Shown: positions 19,820-22,629 of the stretch, piece after piece
Position numbering within the stretch: the stretch's first letter is position 1
Layout: each line of letters opens with the position of its first letter
Source of the DNA: DASZGI01 sp035938995
Lineage (GTDB): Bacteria > Actinomycetota > Actinomycetes > Streptomycetales > Catenulisporaceae
DNA length: 22,629 nucleotides
Reading direction: 5' to 3'
Assembly: GCF_035938995.1 (NCBI RefSeq)
Contig: NZ_DASZGI010000312.1
Coordinates: 1 to 22,629 of the forward strand
Program-made: the position numbers and the translations under genes
Notes under the pieces: generated by a model
Database searches by the model: none
Told to the model about the DNA's origin: nothing
Seen by the model: the letters and a program-made list of their open reading frames with translations, nothing else

Positions 19820-22629
19820 ATGAGCGAGAGCACCAGGCTGGCCTCCGACGAGCCCGCGCACCGCTACACAGCGGTGCTGGCGGGCGAGATCGAGGCGCGC
19901 TGGCAGGCGTACTGGGAAGAGCACGGCACGTTTCAGGCCCCCAACCCGTCGGGGCCGCTGGCGACCGGGAAACCGGTGCCCGGAGATAAACGTTTCATTC
20001 TGGACATGTTCCCCTACCCCTCCGGTTCCGGCCTGCATGTCGGCCACCCGCTGGGCTTCATCGCGACCGACGTGTACGGCCGCTACCAGCGGATGCTGGG
20101 CCGCAACGTGCTGCACGCGATGGGCTTCGACGCCTTCGGGCTGCCCGCCGAGCAGTACGCCGTGCAGACGGGCACCCATCCGCGGGTGACCACGGAGAAG
20201 AACATCGAGCGGTACCGCGCCCAGATCCGCCGGATCGGCCTGGCGCACGACAAGCGGCGCGGCGTGGCCACCACCGACGTCTCCTTTTACCGCTGGACCC
20301 AGTGGATCTTCCTGCAGATCTTCAACGCGTGGTACGACCAGACCGCGCGGCGGGCGCGGCCGATCGCCGAGCTGGTGGCCGAGTTCGAGTCGGGCGCGCG
20401 GCCGACCCCGGACGGCCGGCCCTGGTCCGAGCTGTCAGCAGCCGATCGCGCCGACGCGATCGACGGCTACCGGCTGGCCTACATCTCCGAGGCCCCCGTC
20501 AACTGGTGTCCCGGCCTGGGCACGGTGCTGGCCAACGAGGAGGTCACCGCGGACGGCCGGTCCGAGCGCGGCAACTTCCCGGTGTTCAAGCGCAACCTGC
20601 GCCAGTGGATGATGCGGATCACCGCGTACGGGGACCGGCTGCTGGAGGACCTGGACCGGCTGGACTGGCCCGAGCCGATCAAGCTGATGCAGCGCAACTG
20701 GATCGGCCGGTCGGAGGGCGCCCGCGTGCGCTTCCCGATCGACGGCACGCACATCGAGGTATTCACCACCCGCCCCGACACCCTGTTCGGCGCGACGTAC
20801 ATGGTGCTGGCCCCGGAGCACCCGCTGGTCGACGAGATCGTCCCGGCCGCTTGGCCCGCCGACACCCGGGCCGCGTGGACCGGGGGTGCCGAGACTCCGG
20901 CCGAAGCCGTAGCCGCGTATAAGGCACAGGCCGCCGCTAAGTCCGAGGTGGAGCGGCAGACCGAGGGCCGCCAGAAGACGGGTGTGTTCACGGGCGCCCA
21001 CGCCATCAACCCGGTCAACGGCGAGCGTGTGCCGGTCTTCGTCGCGGACTACGTGCTGTGGGGCTACGGCACCGGCGCGATCATGTCCGTCCCCGCGCAC
21101 GACCACCGCGACTTCGAGTTCGCCCGCGCCTTCGACCTGCCCATGCGCATCGTGGTCGAGCCCCCGGCAGGCACCCCCGAGCGGGTCGAGGACTGGACCG
21201 AGGCGTACGTCTCGCACGACGCGCCGATCGTCGCCTCCGCCAACGACGAGGTCTCGCTGGACGGCCTGATCGTCCCCGAGGCCAAGAAGCGGATCATCGC
21301 CTGGCTGGAGGCGAAGGGGTACGGCACCGGCACGGTCACCTATCGGCTGCGCGACTGGCTGTTCTCCCGGCAGCGATACTGGGGCGAGCCCTTCCCCATC
21401 GTGTACGACGTCGAGGACCTGACTCACGCGATCGCGCTGCCGGAGACGATGCTGCCGCTGGAGCTGCCGGAGATCGACGACTACGCCCCCCACGTGTTGG
21501 ACCCGAACGACGCGCGGTCCGAACCCTCACCGCCGCTGGCCCGCGCGACCGAGTGGGTCGAGGTCGAGCTGGACTTGGGCGAAGCGGGCGGAAACCGGGG
21601 CCCGCGGCGCTACCGGCGCGAGACCAACACCATGCCGCAGTGGGCCGGCTCCTGCTGGTACCCGCTGCGCTATCTGGACCCGACCAACGACGAGCGCTTC
21701 GTCGGCGTCGAGGTCGAGAAGTACTGGATGGGCCCGCGCGACGCGCATGACGTCGGTGGCGTGGACCTGTACGTCGGCGGCGCAGAGCACGCGGTGCTGC
21801 ACCTGCTGTACTCGCGCTTCTGGCACAAGGTCCTGTACGACCTGGAGTACGTCTCATCCGCCGAGCCGTTCCGCAAGCTGTTCAACCAGGGCTACATCCA
21901 GGCCTATGCATATACCGACGAGCGCGGTGTGTACGTACCCGCCGAAGAGGTCGAAGAAGTCGACGGCGTGTACTACTACCAGGGCAAGAAGGTGAACCGC
22001 GAGTACGGCAAGATGGGCAAGTCGCTGAAGAACTCGGTCACGCCCGACGAGTTCTGCGACACCTACGGCGCCGACACCCTGCGCGTCTACGAGATGTCGA
22101 TGGGCCCGCTGGAGGTCTCCCGGCCATGGGAGACGAAGGCCGTGGCCGGCTCCTTCCGTTTCCTGCAGCGGGCGTGGCGCAACATCGTCGACGAGGAGAC
22201 CGGACGCCCCAACGTCGTCGACGAGGACCCCGACATCGAGACCCTGCGAGCCCTGCACACCGCCGCGGCAGGCGTCCGCGAGGACCTGGACAACCTGCGC
22301 TTCAACACGGCGATCGCGAAGCTGATCGTGCTGAACAACCACCTGACCAAGCTGCCCGCGGTACCGAGGCCGGTGGCCGAAGACCTGGTGGTGATGATCG
22401 CGCCGTTCGCCCCGCACATGGCCGAGGAGCTGTGGGCCAAGCTGGGCCACGAAGAGACGGTCGCGTACCGCCCCTTTCCGGTGCCGGACCCGCGCTACCT
22501 GGTAGCAGAAGAGGTCACCTGCGTGGTCCAGGTGGCAGGCAAGCTGCGCGACAAGCTGCAGGTGCCTCCCGACATCAGCGAGGACGAACTGCGCGAACTG
22601 GCGCTGAAGACCGAAGGCGTGCAGCGTGC
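19820..22629 (+). CDS. leuS: Leucyl-tRNA synthetase (3' end cut by window)
   Basis: This class I synthetase charges tRNA-Leu with leucine in the cytoplasm. ATG 19820 follows GAGGGGA with about 6 nt spacing. About 936 codons are present; bacterial LeuRS proteins are usually near 950-970 aa, so only a short C-terminal part is missing. The HIGH motif is HVGH (73-76) in SGSGLHVGHPLGF. The CP1 editing domain is recognisable by TTRPDTLFGATYMVLAPEHPL. The second signature is KMGKS (731-735) in place of KMSKS, which I believe is normal for actinobacterial LeuRS. The anticodon-binding helical domain starts after RFLQRAW. The gene is controlled by the leader described at 19659-19758. Confidence 0.97.
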   Translation, partial: MSESTRLASDEPAHRYTAVLAGEIEARWQAYWEEHGTFQAPNPSGPLATGKPVPGDKRFILDMFPYPSGSGLHVGHPLGFIATDVYGRYQRMLGRNVLHAMGFDAFGLPAEQYAVQTGTHPRVTTEKNIERYRAQIRRIGLAHDKRRGVATTDVSFYRWTQWIFLQIFNAWYDQTARRARPIAELVAEFESGARPTPDGRPWSELSAADRADAIDGYRLAYISEAPVNWCPGLGTVLANEEVTADGRSERGNFPVFKRNLRQWMMRITAYGDRLLEDLDRLDWPEPIKLMQRNWIGRSEGARVRFPIDGTHIEVFTTRPDTLFGATYMVLAPEHPLVDEIVPAAWPADTRAAWTGGAETPAEAVAAYKAQAAAKSEVERQTEGRQKTGVFTGAHAINPVNGERVPVFVADYVLWGYGTGAIMSVPAHDHRDFEFARAFDLPMRIVVEPPAGTPERVEDWTEAYVSHDAPIVASANDEVSLDGLIVPEAKKRIIAWLEAKGYGTGTVTYRLRDWLFSRQRYWGEPFPIVYDVEDLTHAIALPETMLPLELPEIDDYAPHVLDPNDARSEPSPPLARATEWVEVELDLGEAGGNRGPRRYRRETNTMPQWAGSCWYPLRYLDPTNDERFVGVEVEKYWMGPRDAHDVGGVDLYVGGAEHAVLHLLYSRFWHKVLYDLEYVSSAEPFRKLFNQGYIQAYAYTDERGVYVPAEEVEEVDGVYYYQGKKVNREYGKMGKSLKNSVTPDEFCDTYGADTLRVYEMSMGPLEVSRPWETKAVAGSFRFLQRAWRNIVDEETGRPNVVDEDPDIETLRALHTAAAGVREDLDNLRFNTAIAKLIVLNNHLTKLPAVPRPVAEDLVVMIAPFAPHMAEELWAKLGHEETVAYRPFPVPDPRYLVAEEVTCVVQVAGKLRDKLQVPPDISEDELRELALKTEGVQR

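Noticed and set aside
20435..21493. Minus-strand 352-aa frame within leuS
   Set aside because: Antisense of an unmistakable leucyl-tRNA synthetase.
22010..22024. KMGKS instead of KMSKS in leucyl-tRNA synthetase
   Set aside because: I believe a Gly at the Ser position is usual for actinobacterial LeuRS, so it is not treated as an anomaly.

Overview
The window is high-GC actinomycete chromosomal DNA. Pointers to that are frequent GTG starts, gene-end/gene-start ATGA overlaps, a DasR-type operator at a chitinase gene, a Zur-type box at a metal transporter, and families common in Streptomyces and its relatives (DUF6421, DUF6493, YcnI/DUF1775). It looks like ordinary core-plus-accessory chromosome: I see no transposase, integrase, CRISPR array, rRNA or tRNA. 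The genus cannot be fixed from sequence alone; a streptomycete-like or Catenulispora-like organism fits.

Layout. (1) 1-2765, minus: a Zn/Mn-type ABC importer operon (lipoprotein, ATPase, permease cut by the window edge) behind a Zur-like box at 2807-2821. (2) 3131-5680, plus: a probable copper/redox envelope block made of a Met/Cys/His-rich membrane protein, a YcnI-family copper-binding protein and a membrane-anchored DsbA-like thioredoxin-fold protein. (3) 5823-7726, plus: a patatin-like phospholipase translationally coupled to a lysophospholipid-acyltransferase-like protein, ending in a perfect 15-bp inverted repeat shared with the convergent chitinase. (4) 7772-13742, minus: a secreted CBM2-FnIII-GH18 chitinase with a DasR-like site inside its promoter; a threonine aldolase coupled to a DUF6421 protein; and a short DUF6493/MolR-like protein. 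(5) 14090-15880, plus: a secreted GH13 alpha-amylase with a C-terminal CBM20. (6) 15906-17718, minus: a seven-repeat beta-propeller protein followed closely by an M50 membrane metalloprotease. (7) 17934-18356, plus: an unrecognised 140-aa protein, convergent with a single-pass peptidoglycan-binding-domain protein that carries a duplicated N-terminal motif. (8) 19659-22629, plus: leuS, cut at its 3' end, behind a leader that encodes a 12-residue peptide with three consecutive Leu codons and contains mutually exclusive hairpins.

The strongest functional logic is regulatory. Zinc status probably sets the importer through Zur. GlcNAc/chitin status probably sets the chitinase through DasR. Leucyl-tRNA charging probably sets leuS by ribosome-mediated attenuation. 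The least explained items, and the likeliest places for new biology, are the DUF6421-threonine aldolase pair, the propeller-M50 pair, the patatin-acyltransferase pair and the PG-binding protein with the repeated cytoplasmic motif.
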